Positions 8,637 through 18,504 of a DNA stretch of 64,000 bases are shown here, in pieces. The notes below the pieces were generated by a model, which had not been told where the DNA came from, searched no databases, and saw nothing but the letters and a program-made list of their open reading frames with translations. Numbering within the stretch: the first letter of the stretch is position 1; every line of letters begins with the position of its first letter. Position numbers and translations under genes: made by a program. This stretch comes from Microbacterium kyungheense (GTDB lineage Bacteria; Actinomycetota; Actinomycetes; Actinomycetales; Microbacteriaceae), in contig NZ_VFPE01000007.1 of assembly GCF_006783905.1 (NCBI RefSeq), positions 167,224-231,223 on the forward strand. Reading direction: 5' to 3'.

Positions 8637-9548
8637 TCACGTGCCGAGACGATCCAGATCCATGCCGCTCAGCGACTCCGGAGTCCGCAGCAGAGCGCCC
8701 TCGAACCGGCAGGTCGCGGCGGCGGCATCCATCGCGGTCCGCAGCACCGCCTCCCACTCCTCGCCGCTCCCGGGAGCGCCCGCGACCAGTGCGGCGACTG
8801 TCGCGGCGAAGGCCGCGTCGCCCGCGCCCATCGTGTCGACGATGCGCCCCGGCAGGTTCGAGACGGGTCGCGTCACGACGACCTCGCCAGCCTCGATCGT
8901 GGCGCCCGCGGCGCCCTCGGTGGCGAGCACCGCCTCGGCGCCGAGGTCGATCAGACGCGCCCGCAGAGCGTCGATGCGTTCGCCGTACAGCAGCGCCGCG
9001 TCGTCCTCGCCGACCTTGACGAGGGCCGCCCGTGCGGCGAGCGCCTCGAATCCGCGCACGAACTCCGCCTTGTCGTGCATCATGCCCGAGCGCGGGTTGG
9101 GATCGAGAGCGATGGATGCCGCGGCCTCGTCGATCGCCTCCGCCAGTTCCGTCGCCTGCTCGGCGTCGTCGAGGGCGACGCAGCTGACGACCACCAGGTC
9201 GGCGTCCGCCATCGCGGCGCGCTCGGCCTCGCCGAAGCGGATGCGCCGGCGCTGTGCGGCCTCGTTGAAGACGTACGTCGGCTCGCCGCCGCCGGTGCGC
9301 GTCGACACGGCGCGCGCGGTGCCCAGCAGGGACGGGGTCGCGATCAGGCCGACGCCGTAGTCGTCGAGGTAGCGCCGGACGCGCGACGCGGGCTCGTCGT
9401 CGCCCAGCATTGCGATGAGCGTCGCGGGCACCCCCAGTCGCGCGAGGCCGACCGCGACGTTGAGCGCGGCTCCGCCGACGAACTCACGCACGCCGTGGTC
9501 GTCGCGCAGTTCGTCGATGAGCGCGTCGCCGACGACGACGACGGTCAC
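8637..9548 (-). CDS. PfkB family carbohydrate kinase
   Basis: 303 residues, ribokinase/fructokinase fold. GGAALNVAVGLARLG is the first PfkB signature; DTMGAGDAAFAA holds the catalytic Asp and anion hole. It phosphorylates a sugar, most like fructokinases, but no sugar genes adjoin it to fix the substrate. GTG start at 9548 overlaps the stop of the FBP-domain gene (GTGA), so the two are translationally coupled. Confidence 0.88.
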   Translation of the reverse strand: MTVVVVGDALIDELRDDHGVREFVGGAALNVAVGLARLGVPATLIAMLGDDEPASRVRRYLDDYGVGLIATPSLLGTARAVSTRTGGGEPTYVFNEAAQRRRIRFGEAERAAMADADLVVVSCVALDDAEQATELAEAIDEAAASIALDPNPRSGMMHDKAEFVRGFEALAARAALVKVGEDDAALLYGERIDALRARLIDLGAEAVLATEGAAGATIEAGEVVVTRPVSNLPGRIVDTMGAGDAAFAATVAALVAGAPGSGEEWEAVLRTAMDAAAATCRFEGALLRTPESLSGMDLDRLGT

Positions 9549-10045
9549 CGGCGCACGCCCGCGGTCTCGAGCACACGACCGACGAACGCCTCCGTGCGCC
9601 GGCGGGTGCCGTCGATCTTCAGGTCGACGCTGGCCCGCACCTCGTTCGGGGCGAGCGGTGCGGCCAGTCGGACGTTCTCGTGGCACGAGAGGTCGGCGCA
9701 GATGTACGTGCCGACGCTGTCGCCGTGGGCACCGGCCTCGCCCGCCCTGCGGGCCGTGTACATCACGACCTGGTCGGCAGGCTGCATCGTGTGGCACAGG
9801 TTGCACATCGCCGCACGGGCGTGCGACGAGCCCTCCGCCGCGCGCATCACGATGCCGGCGGGGTGCCCGTCGATCTCGGCGACGACATACCCGCGTCCGC
9901 GCGTGCGCGGGTCACGCCATGCCAGGAAGTCGAGGTGATCCCAGTCCGTCAGGACGAAATCGGCGGGCAGGGCGACGAGTCTCAGCTCGTCGGTTGAGGC
10001 GTTCACGAACGATGAACGCACGTCTTCTTCGGTCAGCGGGCGCAT
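9545..10045 (-). CDS. FBP-domain (EF-G binding) zinc finger protein
   Basis: 166 residues. The C-terminal half has a treble-clef zinc finger with CNLCHTM and CADLSC supplying four Cys, the pattern of the FBP family of elongation-factor-G-binding proteins (fusidic acid resistance type). AGGAGG lies about six bases before the ATG. It is first in a pair with the PfkB kinase. A ribosome-rescue or EF-G release role is inferred from family, not from context. Confidence 0.82.
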   Translation of the reverse strand: MRPLTEEDVRSSFVNASTDELRLVALPADFVLTDWDHLDFLAWRDPRTRGRGYVVAEIDGHPAGIVMRAAEGSSHARAAMCNLCHTMQPADQVVMYTARRAGEAGAHGDSVGTYICADLSCHENVRLAAPLAPNEVRASVDLKIDGTRRRTEAFVGRVLETAGVRR

Positions 10046-10143
10046 GGCACCTCCTCGCCGCCCCAGTCTACGAAGACCGGATGCCGCCGCCACCCCGTGC
10101 CGTCATGCGCGGTTGCACGCGGGAGGGCAGCGGCGGCATTCGC

Positions 10144-10929
10144 TCACCAGCCGAGACGCGCGGCGATCGCGTCCGCCGCGCGAGTGGGGAACTCGTCCCA
10201 GCCCGGTTCGAGGATCCGACGGGTGAGGCGGAACAGCTCGTAGGCCGACTCCTCGACCGGCAGATCGAGGGACGCCGCGATGTCCGCACCCCAGCGGGGG
10301 AAGTCCTGCTCGAATCGGCGCATGGGGTCGATCGCGTCGCGGGCCGCCGTCGACGCATCGGCGAAACGACCGCGGATGGCGCGCACCAGCAGCTGCACCG
10401 CCCACTGCCGGATGAAGGCGTTGCCGTTCAGCAGCTCGCCGCGCCGCACGCGTCCCACGCCGATCAGCAGCTTCACGAGCACGAGGCGCGTGTCGTTGGC
10501 CGGGTCGAACCGGTCGCCCTCGATCGCCCGTGCACGGGACTCGGCGATCAGCGTCGCCGTCGTTCCGGCGGGGTCATCGACGACGACCGTGGCCGCGCCG
10601 GCCCGAGCGTCCGCGAGCTCAGCGGCATCCGAGAAGGCGAACTCGAAGACGTGCGCGTCGTCGTACACCGCGACGAAGCCGATCTCGCCTTCGCGCGCCG
10701 TGAGAACGAGGCGGTCCTGATCGGGCAGCCACGACAGATCCGGCCGGATCTCGCGACCGCGTCCGGCCTCGGTCACCGCGAAGAAGTCGTGATCCGACCA
10801 TTCGTCACGACGCTCCCTGGCCTCTTCGGACGCCGAGCCCAGCAGCACGAGCCCCACGAACCCGTCGCGCTCCCGCACGGCGGTCGCAAGACCCACGCTC
10901 AGCTCATCGAAGCGCGCGGATGCGCTCAT
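10144..10929 (-). CDS. nucleotidyltransferase-fold protein
   Basis: 261 residues. LLGSASEEARERRDEWSDHD near residue 30 is the GS-x10-D-x-D active site of the polymerase-beta nucleotidyltransferase fold; the rest is helical, resembling lincosamide/streptomycin adenylyltransferases. A resistance role is possible but unproved; many such proteins are of unknown substrate. Its ATG overlaps the TGA of the downstream... on this strand it follows the amylase gene, whose stop overlaps its start by four bases (ATGA), so it is coupled to carbohydrate metabolism genes. Confidence 0.75.
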   Translation of the reverse strand: MSASARFDELSVGLATAVRERDGFVGLVLLGSASEEARERRDEWSDHDFFAVTEAGRGREIRPDLSWLPDQDRLVLTAREGEIGFVAVYDDAHVFEFAFSDAAELADARAGAATVVVDDPAGTTATLIAESRARAIEGDRFDPANDTRLVLVKLLIGVGRVRRGELLNGNAFIRQWAVQLLVRAIRGRFADASTAARDAIDPMRRFEQDFPRWGADIAASLDLPVEESAYELFRLTRRILEPGWDEFPTRAADAIAARLGW

Positions 10930-12824
10930 CCCTCCGCCCTTGCGGGGAGCTCCACGCCGTCCAGACGCCACACCGCGAACGCAGGGCCGTCGGCCGACAC
11001 GGCGACCGCGCCGTCAGCCGCCACCGCGAGGGTCGCCTCGCCCCAGACGTGCTGGGCGCGCGAAGCCCCGGGCATGGCGCCGGCGGGGATCGCCGCGTCG
11101 ACGTCCCCCTTCGCGGCGAGCACGAGGAGCGTTTCGTCCGCGGATTCGCGGACGAACACGACCGCGTCATCGTCGACGTGCACCCAGCGCAGCCCTCCGG
11201 TCGACAGGACAGGATGCGCGTGGCGCAGGGCGATGAGGTCCCGGTACAGTCCGAGGCGCTCCGCGACGGCCGGGTCGCCTTCGGTGCCCCACGGCATCGG
11301 GGTCCGGCTGTCTTCGCCCTCTGCGCCGACGAGGCCGAACTCGTCGCCCGCGAAGACCACCGGCAGCCCGGGCAGCGTCATCATCAGACCGACCGCCACG
11401 GGGATCGTCCCCTCGCCGGCGTTCGTGGCGAAGCGACCGGTGTCGTGGGTGTCGAGCGGCTGCATGTTCCCCAGGCGCACCCGCCACGGGATGCCGGCGG
11501 TGAAGCGCACGACGGCGTCGACGAACTGCTGCGCCGTGTAAGCCGGGATGCCGCCGATGGGCTGTCCGAAGAACCACGGCTCGGTGCGCTCCACGCCCTC
11601 CGCGGTGAGGAAGGGCGTGCCCTTCGGGTCGGACAGCCACCCCCACAGCGGACGGGTGAACGACGGATAGGTCATCGCGCCGTGCCAGCCGTCGCCCTGC
11701 AGATCGCTCGCCGCATCGTTGGTCGATTCGCCGAGCAGGATCGTGTCGGGGTTGATCTCGATCATGGTGCGGCGCAGCAGCTGCCTCACCTCGGCGTTGA
11801 GGTCGATGTCGCCCAGGCGCCCGGTCATGTTCGCGACGTCGATGCGCCATCCGTCCGCGTTGTACGGCGGCTTCAGCCACTTCGCGACGACCGAGTCCGG
11901 ACCTTCGATGAACCGCGAGCGCAGCTCCTGCGACGACCAGTTGAACTTGGGCAGCGTCGGCGTCCCCAGCCACGACACGTACTCGGTGTTCTCGTCGTCG
12001 GTGAAGTAGTAGAAGTCCGCTTCCGGCGCGCCGGGGTGCCCGAGCGCCGCCTGGAACCACTCGTGACGGTCACCCGAATGGTTGCTGGTCAGGTCGCCGA
12101 TGACGCGGATGCCGCGCGCGTGGGCCGCCTCGATCAGCCGGATGTACGCCTCGTCGCCGCCCAGCAGCGGATCGACCCGGTCGAAGCTCGCCGCGTCGTA
12201 GCGGTGGTTGGAGGCCGCCGGGAAGATCGGCGTCAGGTAGAGGAGATTGACGCCGAGCGAGACGAGGTGGTCGAGCTTCTCGATGATGCCGTCGATGTCG
12301 CCGCCGTAGAACTGCTGCGACCGTCCGGGCATCACCGGGTCCACGGGCGTGTCCCAGCTCGCGGCGATGGCCCAGTCGGGCGTCGGGTGGGTGTCGGCCT
12401 GCGGCGAACGCGCGAACCGGTCGGGGAACACCTGGTACATGACCGCATCCGCGAGCCACGCCGGCGGAGCCGGGTAGGCCACGAGCGCGAAGTCCTCGGC
12501 ATCCAGCGTCTCCAGCGTGTGCAGGCCGGTCTGGTTCAGCCATTCGACGCGGCCGCCCTCGTGGACGAGCAGCCACCGGTATCCGTGACGCGGATTGCGC
12601 ACGGTCACCGCCGCCTCGTACCAGTCCCATCCGTCAGCCGATCCGACGAGCGCGGCGTCAGTCCACTCGGGCTCGTGGTCGGGGTTGGAGCGGGTGCGGA
12701 CGGCCGACAGCGGACCGTAGCCCGCGGGGACGCGCAGGCGCACCGTGACGACATCGCCCAGCTGCGGGGCGAGGTCCGACACGTACAGCGGCGAGCCGTC
12801 GTGGTGAGGGGTCAGGGTTGTCAT
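10926..12824 (-). CDS. GH13 cyclomaltodextrinase/neopullulanase-type amylase
   Basis: 632 residues, no signal peptide, so cytoplasmic. N-terminal beta domain (about 1-125) as in maltogenic amylases, then a GH13 barrel: TSNHSGD, GWRIDVAN (nucleophile Asp), ILLGEST (acid/base Glu) and DTHDTGRF (third acid), ending with a beta-sandwich domain. It would cut imported maltodextrins or cyclodextrins. The start at 12824 is preceded by GAAAGGCAAGAG. It lies downstream of the maltodextrin transporter and surface amylase. Confidence 0.9.
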   Translation of the reverse strand: MTTLTPHHDGSPLYVSDLAPQLGDVVTVRLRVPAGYGPLSAVRTRSNPDHEPEWTDAALVGSADGWDWYEAAVTVRNPRHGYRWLLVHEGGRVEWLNQTGLHTLETLDAEDFALVAYPAPPAWLADAVMYQVFPDRFARSPQADTHPTPDWAIAASWDTPVDPVMPGRSQQFYGGDIDGIIEKLDHLVSLGVNLLYLTPIFPAASNHRYDAASFDRVDPLLGGDEAYIRLIEAAHARGIRVIGDLTSNHSGDRHEWFQAALGHPGAPEADFYYFTDDENTEYVSWLGTPTLPKFNWSSQELRSRFIEGPDSVVAKWLKPPYNADGWRIDVANMTGRLGDIDLNAEVRQLLRRTMIEINPDTILLGESTNDAASDLQGDGWHGAMTYPSFTRPLWGWLSDPKGTPFLTAEGVERTEPWFFGQPIGGIPAYTAQQFVDAVVRFTAGIPWRVRLGNMQPLDTHDTGRFATNAGEGTIPVAVGLMMTLPGLPVVFAGDEFGLVGAEGEDSRTPMPWGTEGDPAVAERLGLYRDLIALRHAHPVLSTGGLRWVHVDDDAVVFVRESADETLLVLAAKGDVDAAIPAGAMPGASRAQHVWGEATLAVAADGAVAVSADGPAFAVWRLDGVELPARAEG

Positions 12825-12988
12825 TGCTCTTGCCTTTCGAGGACAGGCGGCGCGTGGCCGCCGGATGTTGTTTCGATGCGACGTGGTTGCACGGCCGCAG
12901 CCATGACAGAGCCCTTGAGTTGTTGTTCAGTTGTGCCGGTCCCGATCATGGCACGCCTCGCCGATGGGCGGGACCGGATGCCGCAGCC

Positions 12989-14470
12989 TCAGCGCCGTGA
13001 CCCCAGATGGATCGCCGCCGCCGTCTGCGGAGCCAGTTCGAACCGGACGACGCCGCCATCGACGGTGTAGGCCGCGCCGCGGCATCCCTCGCCGTCGATC
13101 GCGTCCTTCCCGCCCGAGACCACGTCGCAGTACTGCCCGGAAGGAAGGGTGGTCGGCACCGCGAGCGTCTGCGTCTCGTCGCCGACGTTCACGGCCACGA
13201 CGCCACGGCCTTCGCGTTCGAAGCCGTAGGCGTCGCCGTCGCTCACACCCTCCAACCGTGGGGCGGCGCCCGCGACGGCGCGGAACTCCAGCATGCCCGC
13301 GATCGCCGGCCACGCCTGCACGCACGTGCGCTCGCCGTCGGCATACGACTCGGCGGGCCCGCCGGCGTCCGCGCACGACGCCGGCGACACCGTGCCGTCG
13401 GCTTCGGCCGGCGCTCCGCTGTCACGGTCCGAGAAGGCGTAGCCCGAGTACACGACCGGGGTGCCGTAGTCGTCGGCGAGCATGAGTGCGTTCGCGATGA
13501 CGTACAGCCGGCCGTCGCGGTACGTGATGTCGGCCTCGCCGCGCTCGGTGTCGTGGTTGTCGATGAACACGACGGCCCGGTCGGCCGGCACATGCGCGGG
13601 ACGATCGCCCTCGAGCTCGGGGTCGGCGAACACGCCGCTCTCCAGCTGGGGGTCGAGGTCGCGGGCGTAGCTGAACTCGAAGACCTCGCCGAAGCCGGTG
13701 TACTCCTCGGGCTGCACCGGCTCGCGGGCGCTGCGGATGACCTCGCTCATGATGCGCGTGCCTTCGGGCAGCCGGCCCACGATCGCCGCGACGTCGTCTG
13801 CCGCCATGTGCTTGGCGGCGTCGATGCGGAACCCTGCGACGCCGAGCGACAGCAGATCGTCGAGGTACGCCACGATCGTCCGCTGCACCTGCTCGCCGGA
13901 TGTGTCGAGGTCGGCGAGATTCACGAGCTCGCACGTCTGCACCTGCTCGCGCGACGTGTAGTCCACGATGTCGTCGCCGGGCGTGAGGCCGCAGTGGTGG
14001 AAGTCGTCGGGACCGTAGAGTCCGGGATACTCGTCGTGTGCGTACGGGGTGCCGGCGAAGCCCGTGCCGGCGGCATCCTGACCCGTCATGTGGTTGATGA
14101 CGGCGTCGGCGATCACGGCCACCCCGGCCGCATCGCAGCGCTTCACCATGTCGGCGAACTCGTCCCGCGTGCCCAGTCGCGAGTTCAGGCCGTACGAGAC
14201 GGGCTGATACGACGCCCACCACTCCTCGCGCGCGATCGACTCGTTCGGCGGCGACGTCAGCACCCACGCGAATCCTGCGGGTCCGAGCCTGGTCTCGCAC
14301 TCCTCCGCGATCGAAGACCAGGGCAGCTGGAAGAGCTGGATGCCGGCGTCCGGCGCGGCACGCTCTACCGACGGTGTCGGACCGGAGCATGCCGCGAGCG
14401 CCAGCATCGCCGTCACCGCACACGCGGCGAGCACACCCCGGCGGATGCCGGGGTCACCGGGTCGCGGCAT
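12989..14470 (-). CDS. secreted alpha-amylase lipoprotein (GH13)
   Basis: 493 residues. An N-terminal signal with lipobox LAACS anchors it to the outer face of the membrane. GH13 motifs: DAVINHM, GFRIDAAKH (nucleophile Asp), IMSEVI (Glu) and FIDNHDTER. It resembles the classical animal/Streptomyces type of alpha-amylase, with a C-terminal beta domain. It begins three bases after the stop of the permease gene, so it belongs to the transporter operon: starch is cut at the surface and products are handed to the binding protein. Confidence 0.92.
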   Translation of the reverse strand: MPRPGDPGIRRGVLAACAVTAMLALAACSGPTPSVERAAPDAGIQLFQLPWSSIAEECETRLGPAGFAWVLTSPPNESIAREEWWASYQPVSYGLNSRLGTRDEFADMVKRCDAAGVAVIADAVINHMTGQDAAGTGFAGTPYAHDEYPGLYGPDDFHHCGLTPGDDIVDYTSREQVQTCELVNLADLDTSGEQVQRTIVAYLDDLLSLGVAGFRIDAAKHMAADDVAAIVGRLPEGTRIMSEVIRSAREPVQPEEYTGFGEVFEFSYARDLDPQLESGVFADPELEGDRPAHVPADRAVVFIDNHDTERGEADITYRDGRLYVIANALMLADDYGTPVVYSGYAFSDRDSGAPAEADGTVSPASCADAGGPAESYADGERTCVQAWPAIAGMLEFRAVAGAAPRLEGVSDGDAYGFEREGRGVVAVNVGDETQTLAVPTTLPSGQYCDVVSGGKDAIDGEGCRGAAYTVDGGVVRFELAPQTAAAIHLGSRR

Positions 14471-14473
14471 CCT

Positions 14474-15484
14474 CTACTTCACACTGCCCGCGGTCAGACC
14501 GCCGACGATGTACCGCTGGAGAGCGAGGAAGAGCGCCACCGGCAGGATGGCGGCCAGCACCGCGCCCGCCGCGAAGAGGCTCCAGTTCTTCGAGAACTCG
14601 TCCGAGATGAACTTGTACAGGCCCACCGCGAGCGTCTGCTTCTCGGGGTCGACGAGGATGATGCTGGCGAGCACGAACTCGCTCGACGTGCCGATGAACG
14701 ACAGCAGGCCCACGACGGCGAGGATCGGCGCCACGAGACGCAGGATGATCGTGAAGAAGATCCGCGCGTGGCCGGCGCCGTCGATCTTGGCCGCCTCGTC
14801 GATGGATGCCGGAATGGTGTTGAAGAACCCGTACATGAGATACGTGTTCACGCCCAGCGCGCCGCCGAGATAGACCATGATGAGGCCGATCTGGGTGTTG
14901 AGGCCGATCGCCGGGAAGATGTCTCCGATCTGCACCATGAGCAGGAAGATCGCGACCATCGCGAGCATCTGCGGGAACATCTGGACCACCAGCAGCGTCG
15001 TGAGGCCGAAGCGGCGCCCGGTGAAGCGCATCCGCGAGAACGAGTACGCCGCGAGAGCGCCGAGGATGACCGTGCCTGCCGCGGTGATCAGGCCGATGAT
15101 GAGCGTGTTCACGAACCACGCACCGTACGGGTGCGTCTCGGACTGGAACAGGTCGAAGTAGCTCTCCAGGCTCACGTTGCCGAACAGGCCGTTGGCCGTG
15201 AGCAGCGTGCCGCCGGGATTCAGCGACGCCGACAGGACGTACAGCAGCGGGAAGATCGCGAAGATCGCGACCACGATGCCGACGAGGTGGCGCCAGCCGG
15301 TCTCGCGGAAGTACTTCTTGAACGGGCGGCGCGGCAGGGGCGCCTCGCCGCGGACGCCGGCGCTCTCGTGGGAGTCGAACCCGTCGATCGCTCCCGGGGC
15401 GGCCATCAGCGCCTCGGCGCGCCCGACGGACTCGCCGAACTCCTGGAGCGTCGACTTCTTCTCGGTGTCGTTGGTGCCGCTCAT
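14474..15484 (-). CDS. malG: maltodextrin ABC transporter permease, MalG-type
   Basis: 336 residues, six predicted membrane helices after an about 60-residue soluble N-terminus. The ATPase-contact loop EAAKIDGAGHARIFFTIILP-like (EAA motif) is present about 100 residues from the C-terminus. It starts one base after the MalF stop. No ATPase gene is in the cluster; a shared MsiK-type ATPase elsewhere is the usual actinobacterial solution (inference). Confidence 0.92.
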   Translation of the reverse strand: MSGTNDTEKKSTLQEFGESVGRAEALMAAPGAIDGFDSHESAGVRGEAPLPRRPFKKYFRETGWRHLVGIVVAIFAIFPLLYVLSASLNPGGTLLTANGLFGNVSLESYFDLFQSETHPYGAWFVNTLIIGLITAAGTVILGALAAYSFSRMRFTGRRFGLTTLLVVQMFPQMLAMVAIFLLMVQIGDIFPAIGLNTQIGLIMVYLGGALGVNTYLMYGFFNTIPASIDEAAKIDGAGHARIFFTIILRLVAPILAVVGLLSFIGTSSEFVLASIILVDPEKQTLAVGLYKFISDEFSKNWSLFAAGAVLAAILPVALFLALQRYIVGGLTAGSVK

Positions 15485-15485
15485 G

Positions 15486-17105
15486 TCAGTTCAGCTCCTC
15501 GAGTGCCTTGGTGCGTCGGAAGGCGATCACCGAGATCGTGCCGACGATCAGGAAGATGATGATCGAGAACGCGCTCGCGAGGCCGTAGTCGGCCGACGAG
15601 CCCACGAACGCGACCTTGTAGACCATCGTGATCAGGATGTCGGTCGCGCCCACGTTGACGTCAGCCGTCACGTCGCGGGGCCCGCCACCGGTCAACATGT
15701 AGATCAGGCTGAAGTTGTTGAAGTTGTACGCGAACGAGGCGATCAGCAGCGGTGCGACGGCGACGAAGAGCAGCGGCAGCTTGATGTTGCGGAAGATCTG
15801 CCAGGCACTGGCGCCATCCACCTTCGCGGCCTCCTGCACGTCGTCGGGGATCGACTGGAGCGCGCCCGTGCAGATGAGGAACATGTACGGGAAGCCGAGC
15901 CACAGGTTCACGAGCAGGATGCTGAACTTCGCCAGCCACTCGTTGGTGAGCCACGGGATGTCCGCTCCCCCGAACAGCACGACGTTCAGGAAGCCGAACT
16001 CCTGGTTCATCATGCCGGCCCACACGAGCGCGGACAGGAAGCCCGGGAACGCGTACGGCAGGATCATGATGACCCGGTAGTACTTCTTCGACTTCATGCG
16101 GGGATCGTTGAACACGATCGCGAGGAACAGTCCCAGCGCGAAGCACGTGAAGACCGACAGGAATGCGAAGACGAAGGTCCACGCCAGCACGGAGAAGAAG
16201 GGCGCGCGGATCGACTCTTCGGTGAACGCCCGCACGAAGTTGTCGAACCCGACGTTGATCTGCCAGCCCGGCATCAGCTCGGTGCCGTCGGGCGCCGTGA
16301 AGGCGCCGGTGCCGATGTCGGAGTAGACCGTCCCGGTCTGGGTGTCGGTCATGGTGCCGGCGGCCTCGTCGTACTCGAGGCTGGAGAGGTACACGTACGC
16401 GACCGACCCGTCGGGCGTGCGCAGCGAACCGTCGTTCGGGTCGTCGCTGATCGGCACCGCTATGTCGGCGATCGCCTCCTGGTTCGCGACGATCTGCGAG
16501 AAGTTGAGGGTGTTGTAGCCCGGGACGCCGACGGCCTTGCCGCCGTCCATCTCGGCGTTGTCGACGGGGGTGAGCGGCCGGTCCGCACCGCCGAGCTCGA
16601 CGTCGCCTTCGGGGTCGGTCACGAGGAACGAGAACTCCCCGAGCTGCTCGACGACCGTCAGGTCGTAGGCGGGCGAGTCGGGGACGCGCTCCTGCGCCGA
16701 CAGCATGAGCGCGTTGACAGCGCTGTCCTTCGAGCCGTTGTGGCCGGTGCCGTAGTTCGTGAAGGCGATGTACGCGGTGTAGCCGGCGACGAAGATCTGG
16801 AAGATCAGCAGGAAGATGAGGCCCGGGATGAGGTACTTCGCGGGCAGGTTGCCGCGGCTGAAGTACACCCAGTTGGCGACGCCCGTGATCGCCAGGACGA
16901 TGACCGCCGGGATCCACTGGCTGCTCTGGAAGAGCACCAGGGCGGCATAGAGCGCGAGGGCGTCGATGAGGCCGAGAGCGACGACCTTGAAGATCATCAG
17001 CTTCCAGCCGGCGCCTGCCGCCTCGGCGATGCGCGCCGCGCGCCTCGACTTCTTGCTGGGGGGTGTCTCGATCGCGGCATCGCGGTCGATGGTCGGCGTC
17101 GTCAT
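15486..17105 (-). CDS. malF: maltodextrin ABC transporter permease, MalF-type
   Basis: 539 residues. An N-terminal group of helices, then a large extracytoplasmic insertion of roughly 180 residues (about 110-290) like the P2 loop of MalF, then the permease core with the EAA motif EAAKVDGASAWQIFRNIKLP. The long loop supports a maltose/maltodextrin transporter over other sugar systems. AGAGGAG-type ribosome site before the ATG. Between it and the binding-protein gene is a strong hairpin. Confidence 0.93.
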   Translation of the reverse strand: MTTPTIDRDAAIETPPSKKSRRAARIAEAAGAGWKLMIFKVVALGLIDALALYAALVLFQSSQWIPAVIVLAITGVANWVYFSRGNLPAKYLIPGLIFLLIFQIFVAGYTAYIAFTNYGTGHNGSKDSAVNALMLSAQERVPDSPAYDLTVVEQLGEFSFLVTDPEGDVELGGADRPLTPVDNAEMDGGKAVGVPGYNTLNFSQIVANQEAIADIAVPISDDPNDGSLRTPDGSVAYVYLSSLEYDEAAGTMTDTQTGTVYSDIGTGAFTAPDGTELMPGWQINVGFDNFVRAFTEESIRAPFFSVLAWTFVFAFLSVFTCFALGLFLAIVFNDPRMKSKKYYRVIMILPYAFPGFLSALVWAGMMNQEFGFLNVVLFGGADIPWLTNEWLAKFSILLVNLWLGFPYMFLICTGALQSIPDDVQEAAKVDGASAWQIFRNIKLPLLFVAVAPLLIASFAYNFNNFSLIYMLTGGGPRDVTADVNVGATDILITMVYKVAFVGSSADYGLASAFSIIIFLIVGTISVIAFRRTKALEELN

Positions 17106-17140
17106 CGGCTCCTCTTTCCGAAACTGCGGGAACGTGGCGT

Positions 17141-17170
17141 CGGGGCGGCGTCCTCGCGGACGCCGCCCCG
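17141..17170 (-). terminator. intercistronic hairpin between malE and malF
   Basis: Perfect 13-base stem (17141-17153 with 17158-17170) around the four-base loop TCGC, placed 11 bases after the binding-protein stop and 36 bases before the malF start. Likely a partial terminator or mRNA 3'-end stabiliser giving more binding protein than permease. Confidence 0.7.
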
Positions 17171-17180
17171 ATCATGCCGG

Positions 17181-18428
17181 TTACTGGATGGCGGTCTGGA
17201 TGTCGGACGCCATCTTGTTCCACAGGTCGACCGGGCTGCCGCCGGTGCCGTTGATGATGGCCGTCTCGGTGACGCCCCAGTACTGCCACACCGAGCCCAT
17301 CTCGGGGATGCTCGGCATCGGGACGGCGTCAGCGCCGACCGCGCCGAAGCCCGCCGTGATCGGGTCGTTCGCGACAGCCGCGTCGTAGGCCGCGGTCAGG
17401 GCCGGGGTGCGGCCGCCGACCTCGTAGAGGGCCGTCTGGACCTCTTCGCTGCCGATGTAGTTGACGAGGAACTCCGTCGCGGCGAGCTTGTTCTTGCTCT
17501 CGGAGCTGAGGAAGAAGCCCTGCACGCCGGCGAACGGCTGTGCGGTCTGGCCGCCCGCGGACGGGATCGGGTCGACGGCGAGGTTCAGGCCGGCCTCCTC
17601 GGCGGCGGGCACGTTCCACGGGCCCGTGAGGTAGAACGGCGCCTTGCCGGCGACGAAGTTCTCGCGAGCCAGGTCACCCGAGATGTTCGAGTTGAACACG
17701 CCGGTGCCGGTCGCGCCCTGCGAGGCGAGCCACGTGGCGAACGCCTGGCCGCCCTCGTTGCCGATCTGCAGATCGTCGGGGTTGTAGCTGCCGTCCGCGT
17801 TGGTGCCGAACACGGGAGCGCCGAAGGAGGTCTGGAAGGGGTACAGGTGGTACGGGTCCGCCGCCTCGGGGTCGAGACCGACGAGGAACGCGTACTCGGT
17901 GCCCGCGGCCTGGCCCTTGGCGATCATGTCGTCATACGACGTGGGCGCCTCGGGAGCGAGGTCGGTGTTGCGGAGGAGACCGATGTTCTCGATCGCGTAC
18001 GGCACGCCGTAGACCTTGCCCTCGTAGCTCCAGGCGTCGATGGCGACCTTCTCGTAGTCGCCGGCGGTGTCGCCGAGCTCGACGGGGGCGACCACGCCGT
18101 TGGTGACCAGCGTGCCCAGCCAGTCGTGCGCACCCACGGCGACGTCCGGGCCCTTGCCGGTCGGCACCTGCTGCACGAACTGGTCGCGGATCTCGCCGAA
18201 CTCCTTCTGGACCAGCTTGACCTTCACGCCGGTGTCGGCGGTGAAGTCCTTCGCCGCGTCCTCGAGCACCGTCGCGCGGTCGGCGTCGACCCAGACCGTG
18301 ATCTCGCCGGCCGACTCGCTGTCATCGCCGGAGTCCGAGTTGCCTCCGCCTGCGCAGCCGACAAGGGTCAGCGCGGAAACAGCGGCGATCGCGCCGAAAG
18401 CCGCGATGCTCCTCTTGTTCACCTTCAT
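17181..18428 (-). CDS. malE: maltodextrin-binding lipoprotein, MalE-type
   Basis: 415 residues with signal peptide and lipobox LVGCAGG, so a membrane-anchored extracytoplasmic solute-binding protein. The mature part starts with an Asp/Ser/Gly linker, then a MalE-like fold (VWVDADRATVLEDAAKDFT; WGVTETAIINGTG). GAGAGG lies at normal spacing before the ATG. First gene of the operon, transcribed under LacI-type operators at 18505-18633. Confidence 0.93.
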   Translation of the reverse strand: MKVNKRSIAAFGAIAAVSALTLVGCAGGGNSDSGDDSESAGEITVWVDADRATVLEDAAKDFTADTGVKVKLVQKEFGEIRDQFVQQVPTGKGPDVAVGAHDWLGTLVTNGVVAPVELGDTAGDYEKVAIDAWSYEGKVYGVPYAIENIGLLRNTDLAPEAPTSYDDMIAKGQAAGTEYAFLVGLDPEAADPYHLYPFQTSFGAPVFGTNADGSYNPDDLQIGNEGGQAFATWLASQGATGTGVFNSNISGDLARENFVAGKAPFYLTGPWNVPAAEEAGLNLAVDPIPSAGGQTAQPFAGVQGFFLSSESKNKLAATEFLVNYIGSEEVQTALYEVGGRTPALTAAYDAAVANDPITAGFGAVGADAVPMPSIPEMGSVWQYWGVTETAIINGTGGSPVDLWNKMASDIQTAIQ

Positions 18429-18504
18429 TGGTGGGTGCCTCTCTTGAGTGCTGATATGCCGGCCGTCGCGTGATTGACGAGGCCGTCTTCGTGTCTCGCA
18501 TTAC

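Noticed and set aside
10144..10929. Antibiotic-resistance nucleotidyltransferase
   Set aside because: Only the nucleotidyltransferase fold is supported; it sits coupled to carbohydrate genes and no resistance context exists.
13007..18473. Very long plus-strand open frames opposite the maltodextrin genes
   Set aside because: Translations are Arg/Asp/Val/His-rich with no domain, and are shadows of the GC-rich codon pattern of the real minus-strand genes.
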